Shown here: positions 11,301 to 24,797 of the stretch, in pieces | Position numbering within the stretch: position 1 is the stretch's first letter | Layout: each line of letters starts with the position of its first letter | From: Trochalopteron elliotii | Taxonomy: Eukaryota; Chordata; Aves; Passeriformes; Leiothrichidae | Reading direction: 5' to 3' | Length of the DNA stretch: 64,000 nucleotides | Assembly: GCA_024734555.1 (NCBI GenBank) | Contig: JANPWX010000248.1 | Span: 690,828-754,827, forward strand | The notes under the pieces: model-generated | Seen by the model: the letters and a program-made list of their open reading frames with translations, nothing else | Database searches by the model: none | What the model was told of the DNA's origin: nothing | Made by a program: the position numbers and the translations under genes

Positions 11301-14300
11301 TTGGGTCTGCCCAGGACCGGGTTGCCACAATAACAAGTGTTCCTGCTGCCAGTCCTCATTTAATCCTGGTAACAGCAGGGATTCAGGCCATCACAAACAC
11401 TTCCTTCCCTCCCAAAACATATAACCCCAAGTGGTAAACCAAGAGTAAAGCATAACCCCATTAAAGGCTTGATTTTTTCCCCTGGGATTACATGCCGGCA
11501 CTGGGGAGCTTGATCAATTGAGCCTTGAGGTTTAATCAATACGTGCCAACAACAACATTACTGCATTCCAGCAATGCTCTCCATTCATCACCTTGAGTAA
11601 CTGCAGTCACCCAGCAGACAGAGGCACTAAAGCAGCAATTAAAGCCTTTGGGGAGGTCAGAAAGCAGCTGGTGGCTCCTGGGACAGCCCTGGGTGTTCCA
11701 CGCTCCCGAAGGAGCTTCCACCTCCAGCTCAGGCACATCCCCCTCAGTGCCAGGCTGTTGATTAGATGGATATGGCAGGACTCAAATGCAACAGAAGACA
11801 TTTCAATTAAAAAAGTGATTGTTATTTTGTCTTGCACGTTGTGTCACCAAAACATTTTGGATGGCGCGCCACGCTCGGCGCCGCATTTGCATTTCCATCT
11901 GATCAGACACGGAGGACACGTGCCAGGCTCGTGTTTACATTCCAGATAAAGTCACACATCCCAGCAATCTCATTAACCTGCTGCCCTGGAATTAAACAAA
12001 ACCACCTGGAAAGGCACTGCTTTCCTCCCTGACGTGCACCACAAGACACCTTCGGAGCTTCCCAGACAGGCTTGGAGCATGGGCGGCTGCACGGAGCTGT
12101 GAGGATTTATGTTCCTTGGAATACTTCCCAGGGTTTTTCTGCCCAGGGAGTTTCAGCACAAGTGTTGAGGTTCTGCAAGAGCTACAACTCTGTCTGTACA
12201 TATGGACAGGCTTTGGGGACAATCAGCAAGGTGAAGGAGTGGCTTAGGGGGAGCAGGTGGAGGGGAAAGCACAAAAAATATTCACACTTTCTGAGAGCTG
12301 AGCATCAACTGATGAGAAGCTCAGGCCTCTCTGCTCTTAAAGACACTGCTGTCCCCTTGTTACCCAAGGTCAAAGCCATGTTGTCAGTGCAGCCCCCAGC
12401 CCCTGACAGCCACAGGGCTGGTGTTCTCCTTGCCCTGGATATGGACAAATAGCAGAGACTCTGCTGCCCTGTCCCTCTGGGCAAAAGGGCCAATCTCCCC
12501 CAGAAAAAGCCCTTTATAAACTTGCCAAACAGAGACAAAACCATCCCTGTCTGGCTCTGAAGAATGCAGCAATCTCAGCTCCAACTCTGGGGCTTACACT
12601 TGTTATCTACACACATCCTCCCTTCTGAAACAAAACCCTAAAGCTGCTTATAGGAGACAACTGCCAAAAACTTTTATCACTGTCACAGACTTGTTTGCCA
12701 AGAACAGACAATATTGCCCAAGTAGCCACCAATGGATCAAAGAGGATGAGCAGCAGCACATGGATCTGGGAGAAGCTCCAGCAGGACTCTGGGATCCAGC
12801 TTGTGGGAAGGGATTTGATCTCATTGGTCTCAGCTTCCCCAGCTGGAAGTGGAAAAAGGGAATTGCTCCAAACCCGAGATGGGCAGGTACAAATGCTGTG
12901 TCATGATGGATGAGATTGGCAAAAATTAAGCTATTCCATACTTGCAATTCTCTCTTCTTGAGATGCAGAAGGTGAAGAAGAGCCAAATATATTATCTGGG
13001 AAGAAAGGGTTACTTTTCAATCGAAAATTAATGCACTGAATTCTGAATTAACATGTGGGATAATTAAAACCATCTTTCCAATGAATTTATTATAGGATAT
13101 ACAAAGCTAATTATAAATTCTCTGTTGCTTAATCCCTTGCAGTTTGCTAATGCAGCGTTGAAATCTCTTTGGCCACACTTGTTTAAATTATTCATTAGAC
13201 ACAGCAACAGTTGTGAACTGTAATTTAAATTGGCATCTCATGAATATTCAATCAATACAATAAACACTGGAATGTTTTACTGCACACTGCTCAATAGTTC
13301 GTGCTGGAGCTTGTGTTGACACATTTTTATTAACTCTTTATAAAGGTGTTACCTATTTATGTCACTGATTACAATGAGAATAAAAAGTCCCACTCATAAA
13401 TATTTGTGTCGTTTTCTTAAGAGAGACAATGTAATTAGGCAAAGCTTCAAAAGTCATAATTAATATTGGGTGGCTCTCCTTTCCCTCCTGGTTGCCTGGA
13501 ACACGTGGACTGGCAGCATTTCAAAGCCTGGCACATGTGGCCACGTCACAGCTTTGGCACCACAGCTTTCCCAACTGCCCAGCCCAAATTTGGCTGACAC
13601 CTGTGGGGTGGCCCTGAGTCTGAGCTGGCCCAGCAGCTGTGCTGTGCCCTGCTGCCACTGCACAGGAGATGGAAACACAGAGATAACTGGAGATAAAGTG
13701 AATATTTCCTCTCTAGTCCCCAGCTTTTGGCACATCAAAACTAGGAAATAAAATGCAGCCACCATAAAATCCCTACGTGTGGCAGCCTGATGGCTCTGCA
13801 GCACCTTATAGGCTTTTTATGGGGCGTTTTTAGCAGCAGCCCTAAAAAGTCATTCTCAAGAGGCTGTGCAATTCCGTGTGGGTTTCTATTTTAAGCCTGA
13901 ACGTTTTCATTTCAAAGCGAGATCCCGCTCTGACCAGAGACTGTAAAAATGACACCGTGGGACTCGGTGGCTGTGGCTTCTCAGCAGCACTCATAACACA
14001 CGAGGTTAGTTTAGAAATTAAAATATGCCCCCCAAACCCCAACGGGGGGAGTGTTCCCTCCTTGCAAGCAGGGTTGGTGACATGAGACTGAAGGAATGGG
14101 AGGTTCAGGCTCTCCCAGGGCTGCCGGGTGTTCCCAGCAGTGTGGTGAGCTCCAGGAAAACCCCCAGACTCAGATGTTCCCTCCTGTGCACTGACTTTCA
14201 CCCTGTCAGATAAGAGCTGCCAGGTGGGAAATAACAGCAGCCATTGCCTTATTTCCAGAAAAACCAGGAATTTTTTCTGGAGTGAGCACTGGCCAGGACT

Positions 14301-16409
14301 TTCTCACGGACACACCAAACCCTGCTGGCTTTGCTCAGGGGATAATATCGCTGTCCCTGCGTGCTGTGGGGTAATCTCATTAGCACGAGGATGAACCAAA
14401 GACCAAAGGCCAAGCAGTTTATCCCAGCAGGAGATTTGGCTGATGCTGTGCCCAGGAGCTGCTCGGCAGCTCCCGTGTCCCGAGGTGAGCTCAGGGAGAA
14501 GTGGCCGAGGGTCCCCAGCAGCTCCCGGCTCCCTCCGGGGACATCCCTGCCAGGGACCTGCACCCCGACCCCTCCTGCGTGCCAGGAGTGATTTTCCTCT
14601 GCCAGGAGGGTTGGCAAAGATAATGAATATTCACAGAGTGTTTAAACGCTAATTAACGATTGCTCAGCTGGGTGAACAACTTCAAAAAGGCAGAAGTTTA
14701 TTGAAACAATGTTTTTACAAAGTTGTTTCTGCACCGAAACATTTTTGTGGCTTGGGATAATTTGAAGGATTTTAGACCCAGTTTCAAGGAAAGTGAGGTG
14801 CAGCCGTGCTTCCCCTCCAGCACTGTATTTGGATGTTCCTAACCCTGAAATGCATTCATGGTACCTCCTGCAGAGACATACAAATATTTTACACACAGTT
14901 TTACTTCCACCAGTGGAGACAGTGGATTGCTGCTGACCACCCAGGGCTGCACTGGCAGTACTCCCCCTGTCAAACTTAGCACATCCATCACTGATCCTAC
15001 TAAAAGAATTCAGCATTAAGGTAATTTTGTATCCGCTCCTTTTTCCAAGTTGTGTCTCCACCGCAGGACTCAACATTTCTGTGCAGCATTTGCTTGCTGC
15101 AATCTGAATGTGACTATGGGGAAGATAATTCCCTCCTCTATTCCCCTGTGCGCACGGCAGGAACCACCGTCTCCTCTGTGATCTTTGCATTCCTTTCTTC
15201 CACCCCCTTGTAGGACAAAAGGCTGTTTTGGCATCTCTTAATTAGGGCTTTGTGGCTGGCAGATCATCTGTTCACCTCAACCTTTATTCCCGGTGACAGA
15301 AAGCATCCGACTGTTCCGCTCCTCTGCTGTGATCCCTCTTGTTCCAGATCAGCCGCCCGTGAGTCAGCTCAGGGCTCTGCACCCGCTCGACTTCCTCATG
15401 AATTAGTAAGTGATATCTTGGCTCCAGTTGCAAGGGTCTTTCAAGACTAATCTTGTGCATTTTTGTTGGTGTTTCTTCCAGCTGTTTCTGGTGGACCACA
15501 GCTGGCATCTCGTTTCTGCCTCGCCGTGGAACACAGACAATCCTGACACTTTGCACATCTAACGTCTTTCTTTTTTTTTTTTTTTGATCCATGAATAATT
15601 TTCTCTGCCACAGCAGCAGCTCTCCCAGAATACCAAAAGCCACACACTCTGCTGTAACCATATCAATCGAGCTCTGACGTGAGTCGGAGAGCTGCAGAGC
15701 TCCCGGTGATGTCAATGCATGATTCAGACATGTTTTCCTTTATGCTCCCAGATCCAGGGCTCCTTCTGCTTCCCTGAAAAAGGGGGAGCTGCCTGAGCTC
15801 CTACAGGCTCTGCCATCATCCACCCAGCCTTGCAATCTGCACTCACACTGGGAAAAACCAGGAAAAGGTTGGAGCCCTGAGGATTGGGAGTGGGTAGATC
15901 CTTGTATCCAGCACCCTAAATTGGGTGGGTAATACTGTGTTCCCTTTGGATCTCCTCATCTTGTGGCCCAAGTGAGACTGATGGCTTTAAGAGCTGCCTC
16001 CACCCCAGAAGCAGAGTCTGAAGAGGCAGGACAGGCAGCCCATTGAAAGTAAAATCTGGAAGGTTTTAAATGTAGGAGAAAGTGGGAAGGAAACTCCTGA
16101 TCCATGGAAGAATTTTGTCCTTGAAATTGTAGTGAACGCAAGTGTCAATATTTCCCTTTAAAATTCTCCCTCAGCTGGATGGGATTGATGCACAGCTCCA
16201 GACACACTTGGAGCTCACAGCTGGGCTGGGCTGCAGCACCCAGACGAGGCTCTTGGCTGTCCCAACCCTTCAGAAACACGAGGTGAGGACAGGAAACCTC
16301 CCTTGCTGCACTACTGCAGGGTCGTGTCCTGCTGCTTTGCCTTTGCTGCAGAGGATGATGCACCAAGGAATGTCCCCTCGTGTGACACCAGCAGGAAGGC
16401 TGCCAAGAT
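8306..16409. other. Long repeat-poor intron block (8.1 kb)
   Basis: No CR1 copies were recognised in this 8.1-kb stretch, although the rest of the window averages nearly one every 2 kb. It includes T runs at 10281-10294 and 15571-15585, the candidate cluster at 11855-11940, very AT-rich sequence at 12985-13460, and a CpG-containing segment with TGAGTCAGC at 15360-15368. No coding exon is evident. Confidence 0.55.
11855..11940. promoter_or_regulatory. Candidate regulatory cluster in CpG-rich island of an AT-rich stretch
   Basis: Within 85 bases are a CpG-dense segment (GGCGCGCCACGCTCGGCGCC), a perfect POU octamer ATTTGCAT (11885-11892), an E-box CACGTG (11917-11922) and a forkhead site TGTTTAC (11932-11938). 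The surrounding intron is AT-rich with very few CpGs. Single motifs are common by chance; the cluster plus retained CpGs is the argument. No function is shown. Confidence 0.25.
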
Positions 16410-16830
16410 TTTTCAAATATATTAATGGCAAAAGGCAGAGTAGAAATAACATCAGTGGATTCCAGGATGGGGATGAGGGTGTCCCCTCATGAACAGGGAC
16501 ATGGACAAGGCAGAGGTGTTTAATGCATTCTTTGTCTCTGTCTTCAGCACAGATGATGGACCAAGAGGGTCTCAGTGCCTGGAGCTGGAGGATCAGGGCT
16601 GTGACAATGATCAACTCCCAGCTGATCTGGAATTGTGCAGCATGGTCTGCTCCAGCTTGATCTCTACAAATCCATGGGGCCTGCTGAAATTGGTGGGAGA
16701 ATCCTCAAATTGCTGCTGATGTCATCACAGAACCTCTCTCAATGAGTTTTGAGCAGCCTTGGGAATCCAGAGAGGTGCCAGCTGACTGGAAGCTGGCAAA
16801 TGTTGTCCTGATTTTCCATGATTCTATAAA
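16410..16830 (+). mobile_element. CR1 LINE internal ORF2 fragment
   Basis: Contains reverse-transcriptase-region landmarks of CR1: TTCAAATATATTAATGGCAA, TTTAATGCATTCTTTGTCTC, CAGCTTGATCTCTACAAATC, CTGATGTCATCACAGAACCT and CTGACTGGAAGCTGGCAAAT. The frame is broken. The element ends with CATGATTCTATAAAG directly after ORF2 sequence, so the 3' UTR is absent. Confidence 0.88.
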
Positions 16831-17659
16831 GTTCCTTTCTTGTGTATCAGGTGAAGAGTTTGCAAATCACAGCTATCCTCTGTCCCTTCAGCCCCTTCCC
16901 TCCTGCACCTCAACCTCTGCTCATCCCACCCTGTCACTGCCTTGCCCTCTGAGGACCAGGATTTCACTCCCAACTCCCCGTTTGTTCCCTGCCATGTTCA
17001 TGTCTACTCACGTCTCTTCAGTGTGTTGTGAAGGCAGAATGTGAATTTTTTACTAACCTTCACTTCCAACATGAAACTCTCCCTGGAAAAATTACCACGT
17101 GTGCAAACACAGACCCCCAAAATGTGAGTGGATGTGTCTGAGCTGGGGGTCTGGTCCTTCCTGAATCCCTGCAGAAACATTTGCTTCATGCCAGGGAAGG
17201 TATTTCAGTTCAATGAATCACACTCCAGGAGAGCTTCTTACAGTGAAATAAACCTGGGGGACTCATTCAGGCCCACCCTGGGTATCACTCCACAAATCTG
17301 GCTTATTAATGTGGTGTTTTACACCTTTGGAATGCTTCTAACAAAGTACCCAGGCTCAGTACTTAGTATTTTTATAGTCTGCAGTAAACACTGACACTGC
17401 CCTGCACTTGGGAATCTTATTCTGGACTTTGGCTGAAAGCCCTGGTTTTTTCAGTGAGAATTTTTTTTCTAAGGGCTCTGTAAGCTGCTATCTCTTAGAG
17501 ACTTTTAATTACTCAAGAAGAGCCCTGACTGTACTCAGTGCCTCTGGCCCAATTTCCATCATGCCAGGGGATTTCTCCTCCTTTCCTCTATGTTCCTTGT
17601 TTTGGCACTGAAGAAGTCACCTCAATGTACAGTGACCAGATGGCCTCAGTTTCCCCATG

Positions 17660-17915
17660 GTGAAAAACATCCTCAAGCTCTAGGGGAGGTACAGGTTGGA
17701 CAGCAGGAAGAATTTCTTCACTGAAAGGGATGTCAAGCATCAGAACAAGGTGTCCAGGGAAATGTTGGAATCACCATCCCTGGAAGTGTTTAAAACCCAT
17801 GCAGATGAGGTGCTTTGGGACATGGGTGAGTGGTGGGCATGGCAGTGTCAGGTTAATGATTGGACTTGATGATCTTGGAGGTCTTTTCCAACCTAAAGGA
17901 TTCTATGATTATATA
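17660..17915 (+). mobile_element. CR1 LINE 3' end, different subfamily
   Basis: Ends with GACTTGATGATCTTGGAGGT, CTTTTCCAACCTAAAGG and ATTCTATGATTATAT. The block GTCAGGTTAATGATTGGACT marks a CR1 subfamily distinct from the CCATGGCAGGG-type copies elsewhere in the window. Confidence 0.88.
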
Positions 17916-20107
17916 TGAAATACCTGCATTCCTATTCAGTGATAAATACAGGAAAGAGGGGAACTAGGAAAAGTTTCTTAGAGAAAAGAGTAAGTCCAGC
18001 CTTCCCTGAGCTAATGCTGTGTCCTGTAACTTTGGCTCCCAGCTTTGACCAGACTGACACGTCTGTGTGAGGGAGAATCAAGCTCCTGAGGTCTGGTTGC
18101 AATATGTATTGATTTTAATGATCCACGATTTTAAATTACTGGAGATGATGGACTACAAAGAAGCCATCTTACTACAGCCATAATTGCAGTTATTCCTCTA
18201 ATTTGTCCCCTGTGAACCTTCAATGTGAGCTATAACTGAGGGCCAGTTATTATTATTATTCATGGTGTACATGGCATCAGGGTGTGCCAAGTGATCAATT
18301 GGGTGCTAAAAATGTTACTGGTTGTTTCCTCACACCCATTTATAGTGATGATGTGACAACAATAACACAAGCACTGCAGGAATGTAAATACAGTGGAACA
18401 TGATTTAAAATCACTGCAAGAGCCCCATTCCCAAATTGCAGGAACCTCCAGGCAGATCTACTTCCACCCATACATCCTGCAGGCACAGCTGGATAAGTGA
18501 GTTCAGCATCACCCAGGGAACACAACAGCAAAAAATTCTGGTTGACCACTCAGGGGCAACAGTAAAAATCAACATGAAATTCACGGGCACCAGCACTTCC
18601 AGAGCAGGGCAGAACTTCTCAGTGAATGGCTCAAATAAATCAGCATGGCTGAATTGCTGCTGACTGTACTGAAGTCATTGTACTGTACATGACTTTTCTA
18701 CTTCAGTGAGAAAGCAAAGCAAAAGGGAATGAAGCAAACTGTCACTCAGGAGAATTCCAGCTCCCATCAACCATTATGGATCAAGAAATCCAAATTGTCA
18801 AAAGGGGCCTGAATTTAGTCCTGGATTTTTGAGGCGTAAGATGCAAAGCATAAAATCAAAAGGCAGGATTGGCACAGAGCAAAGTTCTCCTGTGCAGGCC
18901 TGAAATTAGTGCACAACAGCCACATGTACAGACAGGCACACACAAATCAGCTCTTGCGTGTGCAGGGAGCTCAGGAACACAGCTCTGTGTGATCCTAGCA
19001 GATCCAGCCTCTTTTCCATCAAATTCCTTGGAAATCCACATCAGGGAGGCTCTATCAGGTCACATTTCATCAATGCTCTGTGGCTGTGAGAAGCCAGAGA
19101 AAAACTAAGTTTGAAAGAATTCCCACTTGCTGGACTTGCTGGCAGAATTCCACACGGGAGCCCTTCCACAGGCAGCTGAATGTTACAGACCTTGACTGTA
19201 AAACCAGGAGCCACGGGGTGAGCAGGGGAAATGTTCACCTCATGCTGCTGAGCCACACACACATCCTGGCAATCAGCATTGGAACTGCTCCTCCACTTGG
19301 CATCAATGCAGTCTCCTCACCAGGGCAGACTCCTCCGTGCTGGACTTGGGCTTCCAGCCCTCCAGGAATTGCATTTCTGCCTTGCAAACCAGCATGGCCA
19401 TGGCAGAACCACATATGTTCCATTAGAAAAGGAGGATTTTCAAAATCAGCCATACTCCAGGTGGGACAGGGATGTCTAATCCACCCTGTGATGTTGGAAT
19501 AGGTTGTAGGGATTCCTGGCACAACCAGGACTCCACCAATCCAGTGTTTGCTTTGGTGGAAGGATTTAACCTCCTTTTTTTTTCTGTCTTGGACTCTGCT
19601 GTTTGGATTTAATTCTTAGGACAATTCTCAGATTCTCTATAGATGCTGTAGAGCATCTTCTGGCCTCCATGAGGGGGCTGAAATGCTGGTGGAACAGGCA
19701 GATGATGAAGAAGAAATGAACCCTCTGAGGAGGACAAAGTTGGGCAAAAAGTGCTGGGTCCTCTCAGCGAGCTGATGGGATGGAGGCAATAGGAGGACCC
19801 ATAAGTACAGATCTTTCTATCCTTCAGCCTGCAGTGTGGAGGCCTTAAAATTAACTTTCTTCTTCACTTACAGATCTAAGACACCCCAGGAGAGCCCTGG
19901 AGTAACTTCTTGAGCCATGAAGACAGTTCTGTCACCCACAAATATATGCTCAATGCCCACAGAAGCTCTGATCTCCACAACGTGGTTTATTTCTGGGCCT
20001 TTCACCTCCCACATCCCACACAGGGGCCTGACTGTACCCTCAGCTCTGTTAGAGGAAAAACAACCCCAAATGTTGTCTTATGGGGCAGTTGAAAGGGGAG
20101 TGAGGCT
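17916..20107. other. Intron sequence, nothing recognised
   Basis: Only a short TTA run at 18246-18260 stands out. Confidence 0.6.
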
Positions 20108-20225
20108 GTGGGAGCCACAAATCCTATCACAGAATATCCTGAGCTGCAAGGGAATCACAGGGATCACTGAACCCCAACTCCTGGCACTGCACAGGACAAC
20201 CCCAAGAATCCCACCCGTGCCACCA
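20108..20225 (-). mobile_element. CR1 LINE 3' end fragment (minus)
   Basis: ATCACAGAATATCCTGAGCT, ATCACAGGGATCACTGAACC and CACAGGACAACCCCAAGAAT are the reverse complement of the 3' terminus of a third CR1 subfamily. It is truncated after about 115 bases. Confidence 0.85.
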
Positions 20226-23200
20226 TGAGACATGAGCTTAAAAAGGAACAGATTTCTCAAAAGAGAGGATCAGCCAACACTACCAACCAAGCCAACCTCA
20301 GCTGGCTGTGGAGGCTGAGCAGTGCTGGGTGAGGGGCAGGAACCTTCCACCTCATCGAGGTGCCAAGACATGGAAATCAAAGCAAAAGCTCAGCTTCAGT
20401 TACTGATCCCAGCTCTGGGTTGTGTGGGGGACAGCTGGGCAGGGACTGTGTCCCAGCTATCCCATAACCAGAACTGGATGTTCTTGGTTCAGCTCAACAG
20501 GAACATGAAAGTTGACAGGACTGGTTTTGCAAGGGAAATGATTTTTCCTGCAGGTAAACGTGCCTCCTCCTCCCCCAGGTTAATGCCAACCAGATGGCCA
20601 AGTGTCTGTAGACTGCTGCTAAAACACACAGGCTGAAACCATCTGAGGGTCTCTAGGACAGACACAGAGAACTGATTTAGAACTGGAAATGTGCCATGAA
20701 AAAGCCCAACCTGCATGAAGCTTGGAGCTGTGTGCAGGATTGCCTCCAGCACTGGGCAGAAACCTTCTGTGGTGGAGCAGGTGGGTTGGCAGTGGCAGAG
20801 GCATGTTTTGCACCAAGAGCACAAAACCTGTGCTGACAACTAGAGCTGGGCTCCTCCAGAGGCCAGGCCTGCACGTGCACAGGGAAAGTGCACCTTCAAA
20901 GAGGTGGTTTGGGAAGGCTGCTCTGTCCCAAGGGCTTGGCAGCAGTAGGAATTGGAAAAAAGGTACTGGGACAGATCTTCTCTCCATGTTAGACAAGGTG
21001 ATGTTGATGAGATGTATTAAAAATGTTTTGAGTAATAAGGAGTTATTAATACTATGAAGTTATATTTGGGAATGTGCCCAAATCTCCAACCCTGCCCTGT
21101 CAATATGGAAATGACACATTGCTTGCATTTCCGTGTAACAGTGGAGTCAGAGTTGATTCAGTCTCTGTTTTTTAACAATATTCTGTGGTAAAACAAGTGT
21201 AAAAGTGGCAAAAACATGTAAAGTGCTCCCAGGAGCCCAAAGCAGAGAGGGTCCCTTTCCTGGAATGAGACTCAATAGAGGTGAGATGGGATGTGCTGCT
21301 CCCAGCTTCAGATCAATTCCAGCCAGAAATCAGCTCTGGGTTTACTACATGTACAGCTACCTCCACCTCTCCACCAACACACATTTGAACATCTGCTCAA
21401 GCAACTTCCCATGTTTTTGGTAGATCCATAAGCATTTTAAAAACATCTTTTTGGCATTTTCATTTTCACCCTCACTCTCAGCAAGTCGCAGAGTTTATCC
21501 TCGCCTGTGTGGAAAGAAGTATTCTCTTTTATTGCCCAGAAATTCCAAATCTCAATTCCCATGAGGTTTCCTGACGTGGCTACTCTCACTTGTGTATTCC
21601 ATGCACTTTTATACTTCCAATTATTTTATTTGCCTCCCTCTTAAACTGAGCATCTGCCATTGCAGAGGCACTTTCCATATCCATAATAATTTTTGTTTCT
21701 ATTCTTTGAGCCCCTTGTTTCCTCCCTCATGCCTGAGACGGGTTGACCAACACAGCACAGAGTGTACAACTCTCCAAACCACCCCCTCCATGAGTTTCCC
21801 TGTCCTCTAACCCCTTATCCCTGCACAAGGTTATTTGAGGTGCTTTCTGGCAGTCAATCCAGAGCACTGCAAGCTTTGTGAATAGTGAATATTTTTCTCC
21901 TCAACGTGCATTAATTACACATTTATCAACGCTGAACAAACTGCCTTTGCAATCTTGCAGTCCATTTCCCTGCTATGCTTGCATCTCTGTGAATTTCCTT
22001 TCTCCTGTCCCAAATATGTCCAATTTCTTTGTGTCACCCTCCAGTTTTATCCCTCACTGCCTACATTCAGCATCATTAACACAAAAGCATAAACGATAGA
22101 GCATCCAGGGTAGTGACAAAACCCTGAGTGACCCCCACAAATCATGAGGTGCAGGAGTCTTTAATCATTACTTTTTCTAGTGTTTGCATATAACATCAAG
22201 AATGGAAGAGATTGGCAGAAACCACTTCTCCTCTACAGAAAATGTCCTGGTTTAGGGCAGCCACTGCATGACACTTTGCTGGTCCCTTTTTCTGTGGCAA
22301 CACCTCAAACTGCCCTGATTTCATCCACCTCTGCCCCAGGAGGAGCACAAGGAGAAGGAATGTTCCTCTTCCAGTTTGCCACTTCCACTTCCATCAGATC
22401 CATTTGCCCTGCTGCCCATTCCCACAGGGACCAGACAGGTATCCATGGGGGGAACCACGTCCAACACAGCCCTGGTGGGACAGGACTGCCCATGTTGGCC
22501 ACCACAAACCCACCTTTGGCCTCCTCAACTCCAAGTCCATACCCAGGCTTCGGACAAAACGACACGGGGGCCAGCCCTGGGGAAAGGGAGCAGATCCCAC
22601 TCCCTCCAGCAGCACCCTGGTGTCCCACAGCTGCCTGCTGCAGGTCCCAGGACAGCTGGATCCCTGATGAGGAGGAATGCCCCCAGAGCAGGGATAAGTG
22701 AGGAACACAATTCCTGCAGACGGTGAGGGATGGCAGCAATACCCGGCTCCCTCCTCACCCCGCCCTCAGCAGGGACCAAACAATTTCCACAGTGTAAACC
22801 AAAGGTTCCTAATGGGATTCTGCAGAGCTGGGAGACAAATGGAGCAGCCAGGCAGAGCATTAAGGAACGCTTTCCAGCCAGCAGAGCCCGAGTGGAACGC
22901 TCGGACGTGTGACATTACCAGCTGGCTCGCTGCCATGCATCAGATGCAGAAACATTTTTCTCTTTCTGTGACAAGCTGCATCTGTAGCAATCATTATAAT
23001 TTCTCTTGACATTGCATCCCACACCTCTTCACAGAGGCAGGACTCAAGTAGCACTCTTCATTTAAATGGTAACTTTGATTTCTCGGGGCTACGGGGATGT
23101 GAAGTGGTTCAGCCTGTACCACTCAGAAGCAGGGGCTGCCGGAGCTTTTCCCAGGGTGTGCTTCCCACGTTCTCAGCTTTCAGTCTTTTGGGGTGGGGTC

Positions 23201-24671
23201 CGAATTTGGCAGCTGGACCTCCCCAGATTCACACCCAAAATGCAGGTAGAGATTGGGAGTGTTTATTGAAGGAAGGGAAACCTGCCTCGGGATTGCTGTT
23301 TGTGTTCTCCCTTGCTCTGCACCATCACTCACACTCACAGCAAACCCCTGCGAGGGCACCGGCAGGGGAAAACTCCTCTGAAAGGGCTGGGATTACCATT
23401 TCTATTTACCAGCTGAGGAAATCTTACCTACCAATTAGGGACCATTCCTCCTGTCACTCCGGCGCTCAGCCGAGTGGCTGATGTGGCTCTTTGATCTCCT
23501 CATTGCATAACAAAGCCTGTTACAGCCCATTATTTTTATTGTAAGCACTTTCTGTTATTTGCCTCTAAAAACGGCTCCCATTGAAATGATACAAAGAGAC
23601 TCACTCAACGTGCACACACCTACAGCAGTGAACAGTCATCATAACTTCTACAGCTGAAACAAAAGCCGTGGAAATTTCCATCCTTTTGTGCTCTCCTGCC
23701 CCGGGCGGGACGGGAATAGAACCAACACCAGTCACTGCAAGGCCATTTGGGGCTGAAACTTCTGGAAAAGCAATGGAAAGCAAAGCACTGTGTGACTGGG
23801 AACGAACCTCAAAGTTCCACAGCTCCTCCTTGCCCGGGCAGTGAGTGATTGCTGGAGCAGGTTAATGCACCCCGGTAACATGCAAAGGGGAGGCCAGTGA
23901 CAGCTACGAGATAAATATGATTGATCTAAAGGATAAGGGCAATTAAAGATGGGCTGCAACATTGATCAAAATGCACAAGATGGATGGCAAAGAGTTGCCA
24001 GACACTCTGCTTTCGTTTTTCTTGTATCAGAGGTGATGCTGGTTAAAAAGTGGCAAAAATTTGTTCTATTTACAACTGCCCGATGCACTTCAAAGAAGAC
24101 TTCATGTCACATTGTGATGTGGGGTGTGAACACACATGGGAACATGAACACTTGATGGTGTGGCAGAGGTTATGATGCAAATTAAAACCCTTTACTTGTC
24201 TTTTGGAGGCTCTTTGCACTGGCACAGGCCCACGGCCACCACATCTCGTTATTCCCATGGAAATGAGAAAAGAGGGGAGAAGCATGGGGCAGAGGGGACA
24301 GCAAACAAGGTAGGCAGAGGGTGCCAGCTCCAGGAGGATGCAGGAAGCTCCATCTCCTTGGCAAAACCACCTTCCTCACATTAGGCTGGCCGTCCAGAGG
24401 TGGCAATGAAAGCTCAGCTTTGTTGGCACAGCCAGGGAGCACGAATGGGATGCAGGAGAAGGTGCAGAGACACGTGCCTTGGGGATTATTCCTGCCTGGA
24501 AATGCCTCTGTTTTCCTGTGTGTGACCCAAACCAAAACAAGTCCTGGGATGACCTGTGCTATTGGGTCACATGTACAAAATAATGAACAAAGGCAGCATT
24601 TTAGGGAGGGTGAAGCAGCTTCTGGTTAATCAGCTGAGAGAGGGCTGAGTGCATTCAGCAAGAGGCAAAGG
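20226..24671. other. Intron sequence, mostly unique
   Basis: No young CR1. A possible very old LINE remnant lies at 21840-22180. Open frames of 100-170 codons around 22180-22860 overlap on both strands and show no recognisable domain. Confidence 0.55.
21840..22180 (-). mobile_element. Possible very old LINE remnant
   Basis: TTACACATTTATCAACGCTG, then a Cys/Phe-rich antisense stretch and GACAAAACCCTGAGTGACCC, resemble the antisense of an ancient amniote CR1/L3-like reverse-transcriptase 3' region (the CATTTATCAA and CCCTGxGxxACCCC blocks). The match is weak and patchy. Confidence 0.35.
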
Positions 24672-24797
24672 AATCACAGAATGGTTTGGGTTGGAAAGGA
24701 CCTTAGAGTTCACCTAGTTCCACTCTCCTGACATGGGAAGGGATAATTTCCACTAGACCAGGTTGCCCCAAGCCCTGTCCAACACTTCAAGGAAGGA
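24672..24797 (-). mobile_element. CR1 LINE 3' end fragment (minus)
   Basis: GAATCACAGAATGGTTTGGG, then GGAAAGGACCTTAGAGTTCA and CCAGGTTGCCCCAAGCCCTG are in the order of an inverted CR1 3' end. Short and 5'-truncated, same sense as TOX2. Confidence 0.9.

Noticed and set aside
22243..22262. TGTCCTGGTTTAGGGC, resembling the first bases of some bird ERVL LTRs
   Set aside because: Only about 16 bases fit. No matching 3' end, target-site duplication or internal LTR signals were found downstream.
22180..22860. Overlapping 103-173-codon open frames on both strands
   Set aside because: They overlap in several frames in a proline/glycine-rich GC segment. There is no domain, and no splice-site or start-context support.
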